From: Bosea sp. 29B
GTDB lineage: Bacteria > Pseudomonadota > Alphaproteobacteria > Rhizobiales > Beijerinckiaceae
DNA: 64,000 nucleotides
Reading direction: 5' to 3'
Assembly: GCF_902506165.1 (NCBI RefSeq)
Contig: NZ_LR733817.1
Coordinates: forward strand, 4,311,027 to 4,375,026
Positions within the stretch are counted from its first letter, which is position 1. Every line of letters begins with the position of its first letter. The notes beneath the pieces are model-generated. The model was not told the origin of the DNA. It did not search any database and saw only the letters and a list, made by a program, of their open reading frames with translations. The translations under genes and the position numbers were made by a program. Below are positions 7,367 to 16,222 of this stretch, piece by piece.

Positions 7367-8965
7367 TTGGACGCCGTGCCGAGAGACGATGCCGCCCAAC
7401 TCGACGCTGTCGCGGCCTCTGAGCCGCAGAAGCAGCCGCCGCGCGAGATCGAACTGAAGCTGGCCGCTTCGCCGGACGCGCTGGAGACGCTTCGTGGCGC
7501 CGACCTGATCGCACGCCATGCCCGAAACCAGGGCGTCACCCGCCGGCTCGATGCGGTCTATTACGACACGCCCGACCGTCTGCTCGACCGCAATGGTCTG
7601 GCGCTGCGCGTACGCCGCAGCGGCAAGCGCCATGTCCAGACGCTGAAGCGGTCGGGCTCGGGCGACCCGCTGGCGCGCGACGAATGGGAGGTCGCGCTGC
7701 CCGATGCTGCGCTCGATCTCGCTCTGCTGCCGCTCGCCGAGATCGGCGAGCCGCTCGCCAGCCTGTCGGCCGGGCAGCTCGCGCCGGTTTTCGCCACGCG
7801 CATCAGGCGGCGCCTGCGCCGCCTCGACTATGCCGGCGCGCTGATCGAGATCGCCTTCGACGACGGTACGATCGAAGCCGGCGAGAAGACCCTGCAGGTC
7901 AGCGAGGTCGAACTCGAACTGAAGGAAGGCGAGGCGGCGGCGCTCTACGAGCTCGGGCTGGCCATGCTGGATGTCGCGCCGCTGCAGCTCGCGACGCAGA
8001 GCAAGTCGGCGCGCGGCTATGGGCTCGCATTCGCGCGCCTGCCGCAGGCGGTGAAGGCCAAGCCGGTCGAGATCGGCGAGCACGACAATGCCGATGCGGC
8101 GATCGCCGCAATCCTCGCCAATACCCACAAGCAGCTTCTCGGCAATCTCGCGCCCGTTGTCACGCAGTCGGGGCCGGAAGGCGTGCACCAGATGCGCGTC
8201 TCGCTGCGTCGCCTGCGCTCGGCGCTGTCGGTGCTGAAACGCGAGGTCGCATCGCCCGCATTCGAGCCGATCGGGCGGGAGGCGAAGCGCCTCGGCCATG
8301 TGCTGGGACCGGCCCGCAACTGGGATGTCTTCATCACCCAGACCGTGCCGGATATCGAAGCCGATAGCCTGAATGATGCCGGATTGTCGCTTCTGTGCAA
8401 GGCTGCCGAGCCGCACCAGACGAAAAGCTACGCTGATATCGCAAAGCGGCTGGCGAATCCGCAGACCAGCCGGTTCCTGCTGTCCTTCGGCGCCCTGATC
8501 GAGCGCCGCGGCTGGCGCAGCGGCCTTCCCAGCGAGGCCATGGCGGTGCTGGCCGAGCCGGCCGATGATTTCGCCGGGCGGGTGCTGGCGCGAACGCATC
8601 GCCAGGCGCTGAAACGCGGCCGCGGCTTCGGCAGCCTCCGGCCCGAGGGGCGTCACGAATTGCGGCTGGCCTTGAAGAAGCTGCGCTACACTGCCGAGTT
8701 CTTCCTGCCGCTGCATGACGGCGCGGCGGCGCGACGGTACCTGGCTCGGTTGTCGCGCTTGCAGGAGGCGCTGGGTCTCGCCAACGATGCGGCGACGACG
8801 CAGCACCTCCTCGCCGAATTGCGCGGGGGCAAGGCGCCCGGGTCGGATCTGCATTTCGCCGCCGGCGCTATCCATGGCTGGCAATCCCGCCATACCATCG
8901 AAGCCGGCCGCAAGCTCAAGCGGCGCTGGCGCAGATTCGAAGCGGCCAGCCCCTTCTGGAGCTAG
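7367..8965 (+). CDS. CYTH and CHAD domain protein (inorganic triphosphatase-like)
   Basis: About 532 residues from a TTG at 7367 preceded by GGAGAG; a GTG at 7376 is the alternative. The N-terminal CYTH domain opens with the EIELKL (ExExK) motif that binds triphosphate and continues with RRLDAVYYDTPD and charged tunnel strands. The C-terminal CHAD domain is rich in conserved histidine/arginine helices (VHQMRVSLRRLRSALSVL, RHELRLALKKLRYTAEFF). The fusion matches the YgiF class of inorganic triphosphatases, with CHAD binding polyphosphate. Cytosolic and probably monocistronic. The long open frame upstream to 6923 overlaps PhyH and is not coding. Confidence 0.85.
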   Translation: MDAVPRDDAAQLDAVAASEPQKQPPREIELKLAASPDALETLRGADLIARHARNQGVTRRLDAVYYDTPDRLLDRNGLALRVRRSGKRHVQTLKRSGSGDPLARDEWEVALPDAALDLALLPLAEIGEPLASLSAGQLAPVFATRIRRRLRRLDYAGALIEIAFDDGTIEAGEKTLQVSEVELELKEGEAAALYELGLAMLDVAPLQLATQSKSARGYGLAFARLPQAVKAKPVEIGEHDNADAAIAAILANTHKQLLGNLAPVVTQSGPEGVHQMRVSLRRLRSALSVLKREVASPAFEPIGREAKRLGHVLGPARNWDVFITQTVPDIEADSLNDAGLSLLCKAAEPHQTKSYADIAKRLANPQTSRFLLSFGALIERRGWRSGLPSEAMAVLAEPADDFAGRVLARTHRQALKRGRGFGSLRPEGRHELRLALKKLRYTAEFFLPLHDGAAARRYLARLSRLQEALGLANDAATTQHLLAELRGGKAPGSDLHFAAGAIHGWQSRHTIEAGRKLKRRWRRFEAASPFWS

Positions 8966-9022
8966 ACCGTTCGGCGTGCTGCCGCGCGCTCATGATTGGC
9001 ACGCGGATCGGCTTCGGTCCGA

Positions 9023-9397
9023 TCAGCTGGTCTTCCTGGTGACGATCGTCAGCTCGCCCTCGTTGCTCACCTGGGCCAGGACGACGTCGCGGGTCGAGAA
9101 GCCCTTGGCTTCGACTGCGGATTTGGCAGCCGGCGCCTTCTCGATGGCCTGCCGCAGCTTCTCGAGTTCGGCCGCGGTGCGCGTCGCCACCAGCTGATTT
9201 ACCTGCGCCTTGCTCGCTTCGGGAAGCTCGTCGATCTCGACGACCTTGACCGAGGTGATCGTCGGCGCGCTCGCCGGCGCTTCCTGCGACGAGGTCGGTG
9301 GCTTTGCCGAGGGGCGCTCCGTCGACGGTGCCTGGGCATTGGCCGCTCCGGCCAGGATGGCCGCGGCACCAAAGGCAGCGATCGTGATCATACGCAT
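9023..9397 (-). CDS. Small exported protein of unknown function
   Basis: About 124 residues. The chosen ATG (9397) follows GGAAGG at good spacing; another ATG lies two codons upstream. A clear Sec signal peptide MRMITIAAFGAAAILAGAANA is followed by a Pro/Ser/Thr-rich linker and a mostly polar alpha/beta region (TAAELEKLRQAIEKAP). No catalytic motif or recognisable family. It probably acts in the periplasm. It is convergent with the CYTH-CHAD gene and lies downstream of lysC on the same strand, but the gap to lysC holds a hairpin, so cotranscription is doubtful. Confidence 0.65.
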   Translation of the reverse strand: MRMITIAAFGAAAILAGAANAQAPSTERPSAKPPTSSQEAPASAPTITSVKVVEIDELPEASKAQVNQLVATRTAAELEKLRQAIEKAPAAKSAVEAKGFSTRDVVLAQVSNEGELTIVTRKTS

Positions 9398-9489
9398 GGG
9401 CATGTCCTTCCATCGGTTGCGGAAAGGACGATTGAACACCAGTGATGGGACGAGAGACTGGAAGCGATCAGGTCATTTCGTGACCATCC

Positions 9490-9515
9490 GGCGGCGCAAA
9501 CAGGGCAGCGCCGCC
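9490..9515. terminator. Hairpin 3' of lysC
   Basis: GGCGGCGC and GCGCCGCC form a perfect 8-bp stem with a 10-base loop, 17 bp past the lysC stop. There is no U-tract on the lysC-sense strand, so this is only a possible terminator or processing stem. Confidence 0.35.
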
Positions 9516-9532
9516 AGGAATTCTGGCCATTC

Positions 9533-10771
9533 TCAGGCGGCGTCGAGCCCGTAGAGCGAGTGCAGGGTGCGCACCGCCAGCTCGGTATAGGCGGCGTCGA
9601 TCAGCACCGAGAACTTGATCTCGGAGGTGGTGATCGCGCGGATGTTGATGCCCTTCTCGGCCAGCGCCCGGAAGGCGCGTGCTGCGACGCCGGCATGGCT
9701 GCGCATGCCGACGCCGATCGCCGAGATCTTCACCACGTCCGTCGCGCCCTGCAGCGTCTGGTAGGCGATGGCCTCATGCTTCGATTCGAGCAGGCCCTTG
9801 GCGCGCTCGTAATCGGCGGTCGGCACGGTGAAGGTGATGTCGGTGGTCGCCTGATCGTCGGAGACGACCTGGATGATCATGTCGACATTGATGTTGGCGT
9901 CGGCCAGCGGCCCGAAGATCGCCGCGGCGACGCCGGGCTTGTCGGCCACGCGCCGGAGCGTGATCTGGGCTTCGTCGCGCGAGAACGCGATGCCGGTGAC
10001 GATCTGCTGTTCCACGATGTCGTCCTCGTCGCAGATGAGGGTGCCTGGATTGGGATTGTCTGGGTCGTCGAAGGAGGAGCGCACATAGGTCGGCACGCGC
10101 TGGACCATGGCGATCTCGACCGAGCGCACCTGCAGCACCTTCGAGCCGAGAGAGGCCATTTCCAGCATCTCTTCGAACGAGACCTTGTCCATCCGCCTCG
10201 CCTTCGGGACGATGCGCGGATCGGTGGTGTAGACGCCGTCGACATCGGTGTAGATGTCGCAGCGATCGGCCTTCAGGCCGGCTGCCAGCGCGACCGCGCT
10301 GGTGTCCGAGCCGCCGCGTCCGAGCGTGACGATGCGGTGGCTGCGCGGGTTGATGCCCTGGAAACCGGAGCAGACCGCGATCTCGCGGTTGCGGTCGAAG
10401 CCGGCGAGGATGCCGGCGCCGTCGACGCCCTCGATCCGGGCCGAGCCATGCGCGTCCGAGCCGTAGAGCGGAATCTGCCAGCCCTGCCAGGAGCGGGCGG
10501 GCAGGCCCATCTCCTGCAGCGCAATCGCCATCAGGCCGGAGGTGACCTGCTCGCCCGAGGCGACGACGGTGTCGTATTCGGCCTGGTCGTAGACGGAGGA
10601 CGCTTCCTTGCACCAGGCGACGAGCTCGTTGGTCTTGCCCGACATCGCGGAGACGACGACCGCGACCTGGTTTCCGGCGTCGAATTCGCGTTTGACGTGG
10701 CGGGCCGCGTTCTTGATGCGCTCGACAGTGGCGACCGATGTGCCGCCGAACTTCATCACCAGACGGGCCAT
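9533..10771 (-). CDS. lysC: Aspartate kinase
   Basis: 412 residues. It phosphorylates L-aspartate, the first step towards lysine, methionine, threonine and diaminopimelate. The N-terminal kinase signature VMKFGGTSVA and the VVSAMSGKTNELV segment are intact, as is the FTEGVYTTDP-type loop (DVDGVYTTDPR). Two C-terminal ACT domains (about 265-410, including ITLRRVADKPGVAAAIFGPLA) provide feedback regulation. The start MARLVMKFGG at 10771 is the usual one. It is divergent from ubiG, a common alphaproteobacterial arrangement. Confidence 0.95.
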   Translation of the reverse strand: MARLVMKFGGTSVATVERIKNAARHVKREFDAGNQVAVVVSAMSGKTNELVAWCKEASSVYDQAEYDTVVASGEQVTSGLMAIALQEMGLPARSWQGWQIPLYGSDAHGSARIEGVDGAGILAGFDRNREIAVCSGFQGINPRSHRIVTLGRGGSDTSAVALAAGLKADRCDIYTDVDGVYTTDPRIVPKARRMDKVSFEEMLEMASLGSKVLQVRSVEIAMVQRVPTYVRSSFDDPDNPNPGTLICDEDDIVEQQIVTGIAFSRDEAQITLRRVADKPGVAAAIFGPLADANINVDMIIQVVSDDQATTDITFTVPTADYERAKGLLESKHEAIAYQTLQGATDVVKISAIGVGMRSHAGVAARAFRALAEKGINIRAITTSEIKFSVLIDAAYTELAVRTLHSLYGLDAA

Positions 10772-10920
10772 AGCGTCTAAAGGCTCTCTAATCTGCACCC
10801 GGCCGAGCCGGGACGAAACGTCCCCTCGCGCCTAGCGAAGGGCGCGTGTAGATGACGGGAGGTGCGGGCGGTGTCAATGCAGCCATGGTCGGCACGGGCA
10901 TAAACAGGGTATCAAAGGCG

Positions 10921-11673
10921 ATGACGGCAGCGGCTCGCGAAGGCTCCACCATCGACCCGGCCGAGGTCGCGCGCTTCGACGCGCTGGCCAGGAGCTGGTG
11001 GGATCCGAAAGGGCCGATGGCGGTGCTGCACAAGTTCAATCCGGTGCGCCTCGCCTTCATCCGTGATCTCGCCTGCGAGCGCTTCGGCCGCGATCCGAAG
11101 TCGCTGCGCGCGTTGGACGGGCTGAGTGTTGTCGATATCGGCTGCGGCGGCGGCGTGCTCTGCGAGCCGCTGGCGCGATTGGGCGCCGGGGTCACCGGGC
11201 TCGACCCGGCGACGACCAACATCGCCGTGGCGCGGGCACATGCGCAGAAGGCCAGCATCGGCGTCGACTATCGCGAGGAGACGATCGAGGCCGTGGTCGC
11301 GTCCGGCGCGCGCTTCGACATCGTGCTCGCCATGGAGGTGGTCGAGCACGTCGCCGATGTCGAGGCCTTCGTTGCCTCCTGCTGTGCGGCGGTGAAGCCG
11401 GGCGGTCTGCTCGTCATGGCGACGCTCAACCGCACGCTGAAATCCTATGCGCTCGCCATCGTCGGCGCCGAATACATCCTGCGCTGGCTGCCGCGCGGCA
11501 CCCATGACTGGGAGAAGTTCGTGACGCCGGACGAGCTGGAAGCAGCGATCGGGGCTGGCGGGCTCTCGGTCTTCGCTCGCGAGGGCGTCGCCTACAACCC
11601 GCTCGCCGATCGCTGGTCGCGCTCGCGCGATCTCGACGTCAACTACATGCTGGCGGCGGGGAGGGCCGGCTGA
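10921..11673 (+). CDS. ubiG: 3-demethylubiquinone/2-polyprenyl-hydroxyphenol O-methyltransferase
   Basis: About 250 residues from the ATG at 10921 (10885 and 10852 are in-frame alternatives). It uses S-adenosylmethionine for both O-methylations of ubiquinone synthesis at the inner membrane. The SAM motif I is VVDIGCGGGVLCEPLA, followed by GLDPATTNIAVARAHA and the family motif EVVEHVADVEAFV. The N-terminal ARSWWDPKGPMAVLHKFNPVRL and C-terminal DLDVNYMLAA are characteristic of UbiG. Divergent from lysC. Confidence 0.93.
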   Translation: MTAAAREGSTIDPAEVARFDALARSWWDPKGPMAVLHKFNPVRLAFIRDLACERFGRDPKSLRALDGLSVVDIGCGGGVLCEPLARLGAGVTGLDPATTNIAVARAHAQKASIGVDYREETIEAVVASGARFDIVLAMEVVEHVADVEAFVASCCAAVKPGGLLVMATLNRTLKSYALAIVGAEYILRWLPRGTHDWEKFVTPDELEAAIGAGGLSVFAREGVAYNPLADRWSRSRDLDVNYMLAAGRAG

Positions 11674-11710
11674 GGTTCTGCCGGAACCTTCCGCTTTCCC
11701 CCTTGTTTTT

Positions 11711-11750
11711 TGCGCTGCGGCATAATTCGATAGGAGTATGGCGCAGCGCA
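11711..11750. promoter_or_regulatory. Inverted repeat around a promoter-like CATAAT upstream of ccr
   Basis: TGCGCTGCG and CGCAGCGCA are perfect inverted repeats flanking 22 bases that include CATAAT, about 200 bp upstream of ccr. The TGC/GCA-rich half sites recall operators of PHA/acetyl-CoA-responsive regulators, but that link is a guess. It could be the ccr promoter/operator. Confidence 0.35.
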
Positions 11751-11802
11751 GCATTGGTCTGCATGATGCCGGCAACGCCACCGGATCAGAGGCGTGGCGA
11801 CA

Positions 11803-11851
11803 GAGCGGATGCGAAAAAGTGGGAACCGGTTTTTCGCGTGAATCCGCTCTG
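11803..11851. repeat. Rhizobiales-type palindromic repeat
   Basis: A near-palindrome with outer arms AGAGCGGAT/ATCCGCTCT and an inner stem GCGAAAAA/TTTTTCGC around GTGGGAACCGG. Similar palindromes recur between genes in Hyphomicrobiales. It lies in the ubiG-ccr gap. Confidence 0.65.
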
Positions 11852-11864
11852 AACTAGAGAATTG

Positions 11865-11909
11865 AGCATCATGGTTTGGGGTCGAAGGGACCCCAAACCA
11901 TGATGCTCT
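11865..11909. repeat. Perfect 20-bp-stem hairpin immediately upstream of the ccr ribosome binding site
   Basis: Two 20-base arms, GAGCATCATGGTTTGGGGTC and its exact reverse complement, flank a 5-base loop. The right arm ends only a few bases before the GGGGAG Shine-Dalgarno of ccr (ATG at 11926). If transcribed it forms a very stable leader stem. It may be a repeat element, an mRNA stabiliser or a regulatory structure. Confidence 0.8.
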
Positions 11910-11925
11910 TGGGGAGAATGAGCCG

Positions 11926-13200
11926 ATGGCACAGCTGCAACCCGTTGCGAAGCCCGCGTTGAAGGATCTCTACGAGCTCGGCGAATTGCCGCCGCTCGGC
12001 CATGTCCCGGCCAACATGTACGCCTGGACGATCCGCCGCGAGCGCCATGGCCCACCGCAGGATAGCTTCAAGGTCGAGGTCGTCCCGACCTGGTCGATCG
12101 GCGAGGAGGAGGTGCTGCTCCTCGTGATGGCCGGCGGCGTCAACTACAACGGCATCTGGGCCGGCCTCGGCCAGCCGATCTCGCCCTTCGACGTGCACAA
12201 GGGCTCCCTTCACATCGCCGGTTCCGATGCTTCCGGCATCGTCTGGGCCGTCGGCTCCAAGGTGAAGCGCTGGAAAGTCGGCGACGAGGTCATCGTCCAC
12301 TGCAACCAGGACGATGGCGACGACGAGGAGTGCAATGGCGGCGACCCGATGTTCTCCTCCTCCCAGCGCATCTGGGGCTACGAGACGCCGGACGGCTCCT
12401 TCGCCCAGTTCTGCCGGGTGCAGTCGCGCCAGCTGATGCTGAAGCCGAAGCACCTCTCTTGGGAGGAATCGGCCTGCTACACGCTGACGCTGGCGACCGC
12501 CTACCGCATGCTGTTCGGCCACGCTCCGCACACGATCAAGCCGGGCGACAACGTCCTGATCTGGGGCGCCTCGGGCGGGCTCGGCGTCTTCGGCGTGCAG
12601 CTCTGCGCGGCCTCGGGCGCCAATGCGATCGGTGTGATCTCCGACGAGACCAAGCGCGACTATGTGCTCGGCCTTGGCGCCAAGGGCGTGATCAACCGCA
12701 AGGACTTCAACTGCTGGGGCCAGATGCCCACGGTCAACTCTCCTGAATACGATGCCTGGGTGAAGGAAGCCCGCAAGTTCGGCAAGGCGATCTGGGACAT
12801 CACCGGCAAGAAGGACGTCGACATCGTCTTCGAGCATCCCGGCGAGGCGACCTTCCCGGTCTCCTGCCTCGTCGCCAAGCGCGGCGGCATGGTGGTGTTC
12901 TGCGCCGGCACCTCGGGCTTCAACATCACCTTCGACGCCCGCTATGTCTGGATGCGGCAAAAACGCGTGCAGGGCTCGCATTTCGCTCATCTCAAGCAGG
13001 CTTCCGCCGCCAACCAGTTCGTCATCGACCGCCGGGTCGATCCTTGCATGTCCGAGGTCTTCCCCTGGGACAAGATCCCGCTCGCCCACCACAAGATGTG
13101 GAAGAACGAGCACGCGCCGGGCAACATGGCCGTGCTGGTCTATGCCCCGCGCACCGGCCTGCGCACCTATGAGGACGTGGCCGAAGCGCTGGAGGGCTGA
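11926..13200 (+). CDS. ccr: Crotonyl-CoA carboxylase/reductase
   Basis: 424 residues, the full length for Ccr. It carries out NADPH-dependent reductive carboxylation of crotonyl-CoA to (2S)-ethylmalonyl-CoA, the key step of the ethylmalonyl-CoA pathway for acetyl-CoA assimilation. Recognised from the MDR-type Rossmann segment LIWGASGGLGVFGVQLC, the N-terminal YELGELPPLGHVPANMYAW, VNYNGIWAGLG, and the C-terminal HFAHLKQASAANQFV, all typical of Ccr rather than generic quinone reductases. A GGGGAG ribosome site precedes the ATG. The 3' end overlaps the convergent acyltransferase by 34 bp. Confidence 0.95.
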   Translation: MAQLQPVAKPALKDLYELGELPPLGHVPANMYAWTIRRERHGPPQDSFKVEVVPTWSIGEEEVLLLVMAGGVNYNGIWAGLGQPISPFDVHKGSLHIAGSDASGIVWAVGSKVKRWKVGDEVIVHCNQDDGDDEECNGGDPMFSSSQRIWGYETPDGSFAQFCRVQSRQLMLKPKHLSWEESACYTLTLATAYRMLFGHAPHTIKPGDNVLIWGASGGLGVFGVQLCAASGANAIGVISDETKRDYVLGLGAKGVINRKDFNCWGQMPTVNSPEYDAWVKEARKFGKAIWDITGKKDVDIVFEHPGEATFPVSCLVAKRGGMVVFCAGTSGFNITFDARYVWMRQKRVQGSHFAHLKQASAANQFVIDRRVDPCMSEVFPWDKIPLAHHKMWKNEHAPGNMAVLVYAPRTGLRTYEDVAEALEG

Positions 13201-14402
13201 AGGCCCGACGCGGGCAGGCGCTTGCGCCTGTCCGCAGCGATCCCGAATAGCGGTCTGAGCCAGCCGATCCGCCGTGTAATCTCGTAACTCGCGGCGCAGC
13301 TCAGCGCCGCGATCGCGATAACCAGAGATGCCTCTGGCCCGGCCGGCAGCGCGAGCGGCTTGAGCCAATGCGCCGCGAGAATGATCGCGGTCTGGTGCAC
13401 GATGTACCAGCAGAACACCGCCTCGACGAGGTAGCGTCGCACCGGCCCGTCGCGCCGTGAAAGGTGCCGGCGGGCAAAGCCGAGGATGGCGACGATCCAG
13501 CACCATTGGTCGAGCCCGTAGACGAAGGGGCCGGCGAGCCGGCGCAGTTCGCCCGGCGGCTGCGCGCGTAGCCAGAGCATTGCGATGATGGCCGCGACGG
13601 CGAGGACGAGCGCCAGCCAGCGCAGTTGTTCGGTCCGCTCTGCCAGCACCCGCGAACGCGCGGCGAGGAAGCCGAACAGGAAGCAGAAGCCGTAGAGGAC
13701 GTGCTGGTACCAGTCGCCGATGAAGATGTGGTTCGGCGGCGCAGCCGGGAAGACCAGGAAGCGGTTGAGCCCGAGCAGCAGTGCAGGCCCGAGCAGCAGG
13801 AGCATACCGGGCAGGCACCGCTCCAGCCGGCGCTCGCCACGCAACGGTAGGCTGGGCGCCAGCGCAATCAAGCCGGCGAGCGCCATGGTGTAGAGGAAGA
13901 GATAGGCGACGAACCAGAGATGGTTCCAGGTCGGCAGGATCAGGCAGCTCTGCCTGCCGTTCTCGATCCGGCAGAAGCCTTGGTCGAAGGCGAGATAGTG
14001 CCCGATCCAGAAGTCGGGATAGCTGCCGGAGTAACCGAGCTTCTCGACGATCTCCGCCCAGGATTGCGGCGGCACCACCACCAGCATGCCGAAGACGAGG
14101 GGAATGAGCAGTTGCGCGGTGCGCCGCCGCGCCAGGGCCCCGACCTCGTATTTGCCCAGCATGAAACGCGTCGCCGCGCCCGAGACCAGGAAGAGCAGCG
14201 CCATCCGCCAGGGATTGAGCAGCAGCATCACCGGTTCGAGCTCACGCAGAAGATGAGCGCTCTTCACATGGAAGCCCCATGACACATAGAGCATGCCGGT
14301 ATGGTAGAGGATCAGCAGGCCGAAGGCGCCGATCCTGATCCAGTCGAGATCGAGCCGGCGCTCGGCGTTCTGTGGTGGAGATTGACTCGTTTGCGCAGTC
14401 AT
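13167..14402 (-). CDS. Acyltransferase-3/OpgC-like membrane protein
   Basis: About 411 residues from the ATG at 14402 (MTAQTSQSPPQNAERRLDLD). The opening DWIRIGAFGLLILYHTGMLY places the conserved His of the family in transmembrane helix 1. Around ten hydrophobic helices follow, with RMALLFLVSGAATRF, WNHLWFVAYLFLY and a late CWYIVHQTAIIL. The family transfers acyl or succinyl groups to extracytoplasmic glycans or lipids. It is divergent from a LytTR regulator whose longest possible start overlaps this start codon, so the two are probably functionally linked. Confidence 0.82.
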   Translation of the reverse strand: MTAQTSQSPPQNAERRLDLDWIRIGAFGLLILYHTGMLYVSWGFHVKSAHLLRELEPVMLLLNPWRMALLFLVSGAATRFMLGKYEVGALARRRTAQLLIPLVFGMLVVVPPQSWAEIVEKLGYSGSYPDFWIGHYLAFDQGFCRIENGRQSCLILPTWNHLWFVAYLFLYTMALAGLIALAPSLPLRGERRLERCLPGMLLLLGPALLLGLNRFLVFPAAPPNHIFIGDWYQHVLYGFCFLFGFLAARSRVLAERTEQLRWLALVLAVAAIIAMLWLRAQPPGELRRLAGPFVYGLDQWCWIVAILGFARRHLSRRDGPVRRYLVEAVFCWYIVHQTAIILAAHWLKPLALPAGPEASLVIAIAALSCAASYEITRRIGWLRPLFGIAADRRKRLPASGLQPSSASATSS

Positions 14403-14478
14403 GGCCGCTATCCCTTGCTCGCCCCGAGCAGGCCGGCATGCCTGTGCAAAGGTCGAGACGGTGCGGGACGAGCAGCCG

Positions 14479-15345
14479 ATGCTGCGTGACGAAAACCAGC
14501 GTGTCGGGACGAGCGGCGACGCGGCCGTGACGAATGGAGGGTCGGGCCGCCTGCCGGGCTGGCTGCCTTTTCTGGCGATCGCGCTCGGCACGGCCGCGAC
14601 CTGCCTCGTCAACGCCTTCTCGACCTCGCACGATCTTGCCCGCGTCGGCCGCGCCGTGCCGCTTTGGCAGCCCTTGCTCTGGGAAGCGTCGAGCGCCGTT
14701 GTGATTCTCGCGCTGGCGCTGCTGGTCCAGCGGCTGGTCCTGATCTCGCTGACGCGGACAAGCCGGCCTTGGCAGCTCGCGGCGCTTCATGCCGGCGCGA
14801 TCCTCGCCTTCTCGGCGCTGCATGTCGGCGGCATGGTCCTGCTCCGCAAGCTCGGCTACTGGGTCGCCGGCGCCGGCGGCTACAGCTTCGGATTCTCCGG
14901 CAGCAACCTGTTCTACGAGCTGCGCAAGGACGTCCTCGTCTATCTGTTGCTCGCCGCGGTGTTCTGGCTGTTCGAGCTCTGGCGGCGGCGCTCGCAGCCG
15001 CAGGTCGCAGCTGCTGTGCCCGCAGGTTTCTGGCTGCGCGACGGGACGATCAACCTGCGGCTCGAGCCGAAGGAGATCGTCGCGGTCGTCTCGGCGGGAA
15101 ACTATGTCGAATACTGCCTGGCGAGCGGCAGGCGCCATCTGATCCGCGCGACCCTGCAGGGCGAGGAGGAGCGGCTTCGCCCGCTCGGCTTTTCCCGCAT
15201 CCATCGCACGAGGTTGGTGAATACTGCCCGCATCCGGCGCGTCGCCGGCAAGCTCTCTGGTGATTTCGATGTCGAGACGGATACCGGCGAGAGCTTCGCC
15301 GGCAGCCGCCGTTATCGCGAGAGCCTCGCTGCGCTCACGCCTTGA
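14479..15345 (+). CDS. Membrane-anchored LytTR-family transcriptional regulator
   Basis: About 288 residues from ATG 14479; an upstream ATG at 14401 overlaps the divergent acyltransferase start and leaves no promoter space, so the shorter form is preferred. Four hydrophobic segments (for example FLAIALGTAATCLVNAF, VVILALALLVQRLVLISL, VLVYLLLAAVFWLFEL) precede a C-terminal LytTR DNA-binding domain (RLEPKEIVAVVSAGNYVEY, SRIHRTRLVNTARIRRV). It likely senses an envelope signal and regulates the neighbouring acyltransferase. Ligand unknown. Confidence 0.82.
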   Translation: MLRDENQRVGTSGDAAVTNGGSGRLPGWLPFLAIALGTAATCLVNAFSTSHDLARVGRAVPLWQPLLWEASSAVVILALALLVQRLVLISLTRTSRPWQLAALHAGAILAFSALHVGGMVLLRKLGYWVAGAGGYSFGFSGSNLFYELRKDVLVYLLLAAVFWLFELWRRRSQPQVAAAVPAGFWLRDGTINLRLEPKEIVAVVSAGNYVEYCLASGRRHLIRATLQGEEERLRPLGFSRIHRTRLVNTARIRRVAGKLSGDFDVETDTGESFAGSRRYRESLAALTP

Positions 15346-15364
15346 GGCGGCGTGGGCCGGCTGC

Positions 15365-16222
15365 TCACAACCCGCTCAGTACGTCGCCGCTCGACTTCTC
15401 CGGCGCCCGGTGCAGCGCGATCGCGGCGTTGAGCTCGGCGCCATAGAGGAAGATCGCCGCGAGCCAGTACAGGAAAACCAGCGCGATCATCGCGGTGGCG
15501 AGGCCGGCATAGGTGGTGACATAGGCACCGGCGAAGGAATCGAGATACCAGCCGAAGCCGACACCGCCGATCAGCCAGACCACCAGCGTCATCAATATGC
15601 CCGGCCACATCGCGCGGATATGCGGGGCGCGGGCCGGCAGCAGCTTGTGGGCGACGCTGAGCGCCAGCACGACGAGCACGGTCGCTCCCGCGATCCGCAG
15701 GAAGGCGAGCAGGAAGCCGAGCGGAGCAAGCGCCGGTGCGAAGCCGACGATGCCGCGCCAGATCAGCGGGCCGAGCACGACCAGCAGCGAGAAGGCGAGC
15801 ATGAAGACCGCGCCGCCGACGACATAGACGATCGATTCCAGCCGCGTGCGCCACCAGCTGCGCCATTCATAGGCCTCATAGGCGCGGTTGAGCCCGATCC
15901 TGACCGCCTCGACGCCAGAGGAGGAGAAATACAGCGCCAGGATCGCACCGAGCGTCAGCGCGTCCTTGCGCACAGCCGTCAGCACTGAGCGGACCTCGCG
16001 CGCGATCGGCTCCGCCACCTCGCGCGGCCAGGCCTCCAGCAGCAATTGCGCGGCTTCGTCGGCGGCCGCCTGCGAGCCGAAGAAGCCGCCGAGCGCGGTG
16101 ACCAGGATCAGGAACGGGAACAGCGACATCAGCACCGAGAGCGCGATGTGACTGGCGATCGCCCAGCCGTCATGGGCGATGAAGCGCTCGAAGGCGAGGG
16201 CGGGGACTGAGCGCAGCGACAT
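15365..16222 (-). CDS. YihY/virulence factor BrkB family membrane protein
   Basis: 285 residues from ATG 16222 (MSLRSVPALAFERFIAHDGW). Six hydrophobic segments are visible, beginning with ALSVLMSLFPFLILVTALGGFFG, a hallmark of the family. Later family features are ALYFSSSGVEAVRIGLNRAYE and the C-terminal LVFLYWLAAIFLYGAELNA. YihY proteins are inner-membrane proteins of undetermined molecular role. Tail-to-tail with the LytTR gene, 19 bp apart. Confidence 0.88.
   Translation of the reverse strand: MSLRSVPALAFERFIAHDGWAIASHIALSVLMSLFPFLILVTALGGFFGSQAAADEAAQLLLEAWPREVAEPIAREVRSVLTAVRKDALTLGAILALYFSSSGVEAVRIGLNRAYEAYEWRSWWRTRLESIVYVVGGAVFMLAFSLLVVLGPLIWRGIVGFAPALAPLGFLLAFLRIAGATVLVVLALSVAHKLLPARAPHIRAMWPGILMTLVVWLIGGVGFGWYLDSFAGAYVTTYAGLATAMIALVFLYWLAAIFLYGAELNAAIALHRAPEKSSGDVLSGL

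Noticed and set aside
6923..8965. 680-codon version of the CYTH-CHAD frame
   Set aside because: The extra N-terminus lies inside PhyH in another frame; the CYTH motif begins after the TTG at 7367.
11869..13818. 649-codon minus-strand open frame across ccr and the acyltransferase
   Set aside because: Crosses two supported genes in wrong frames; no family match visible.
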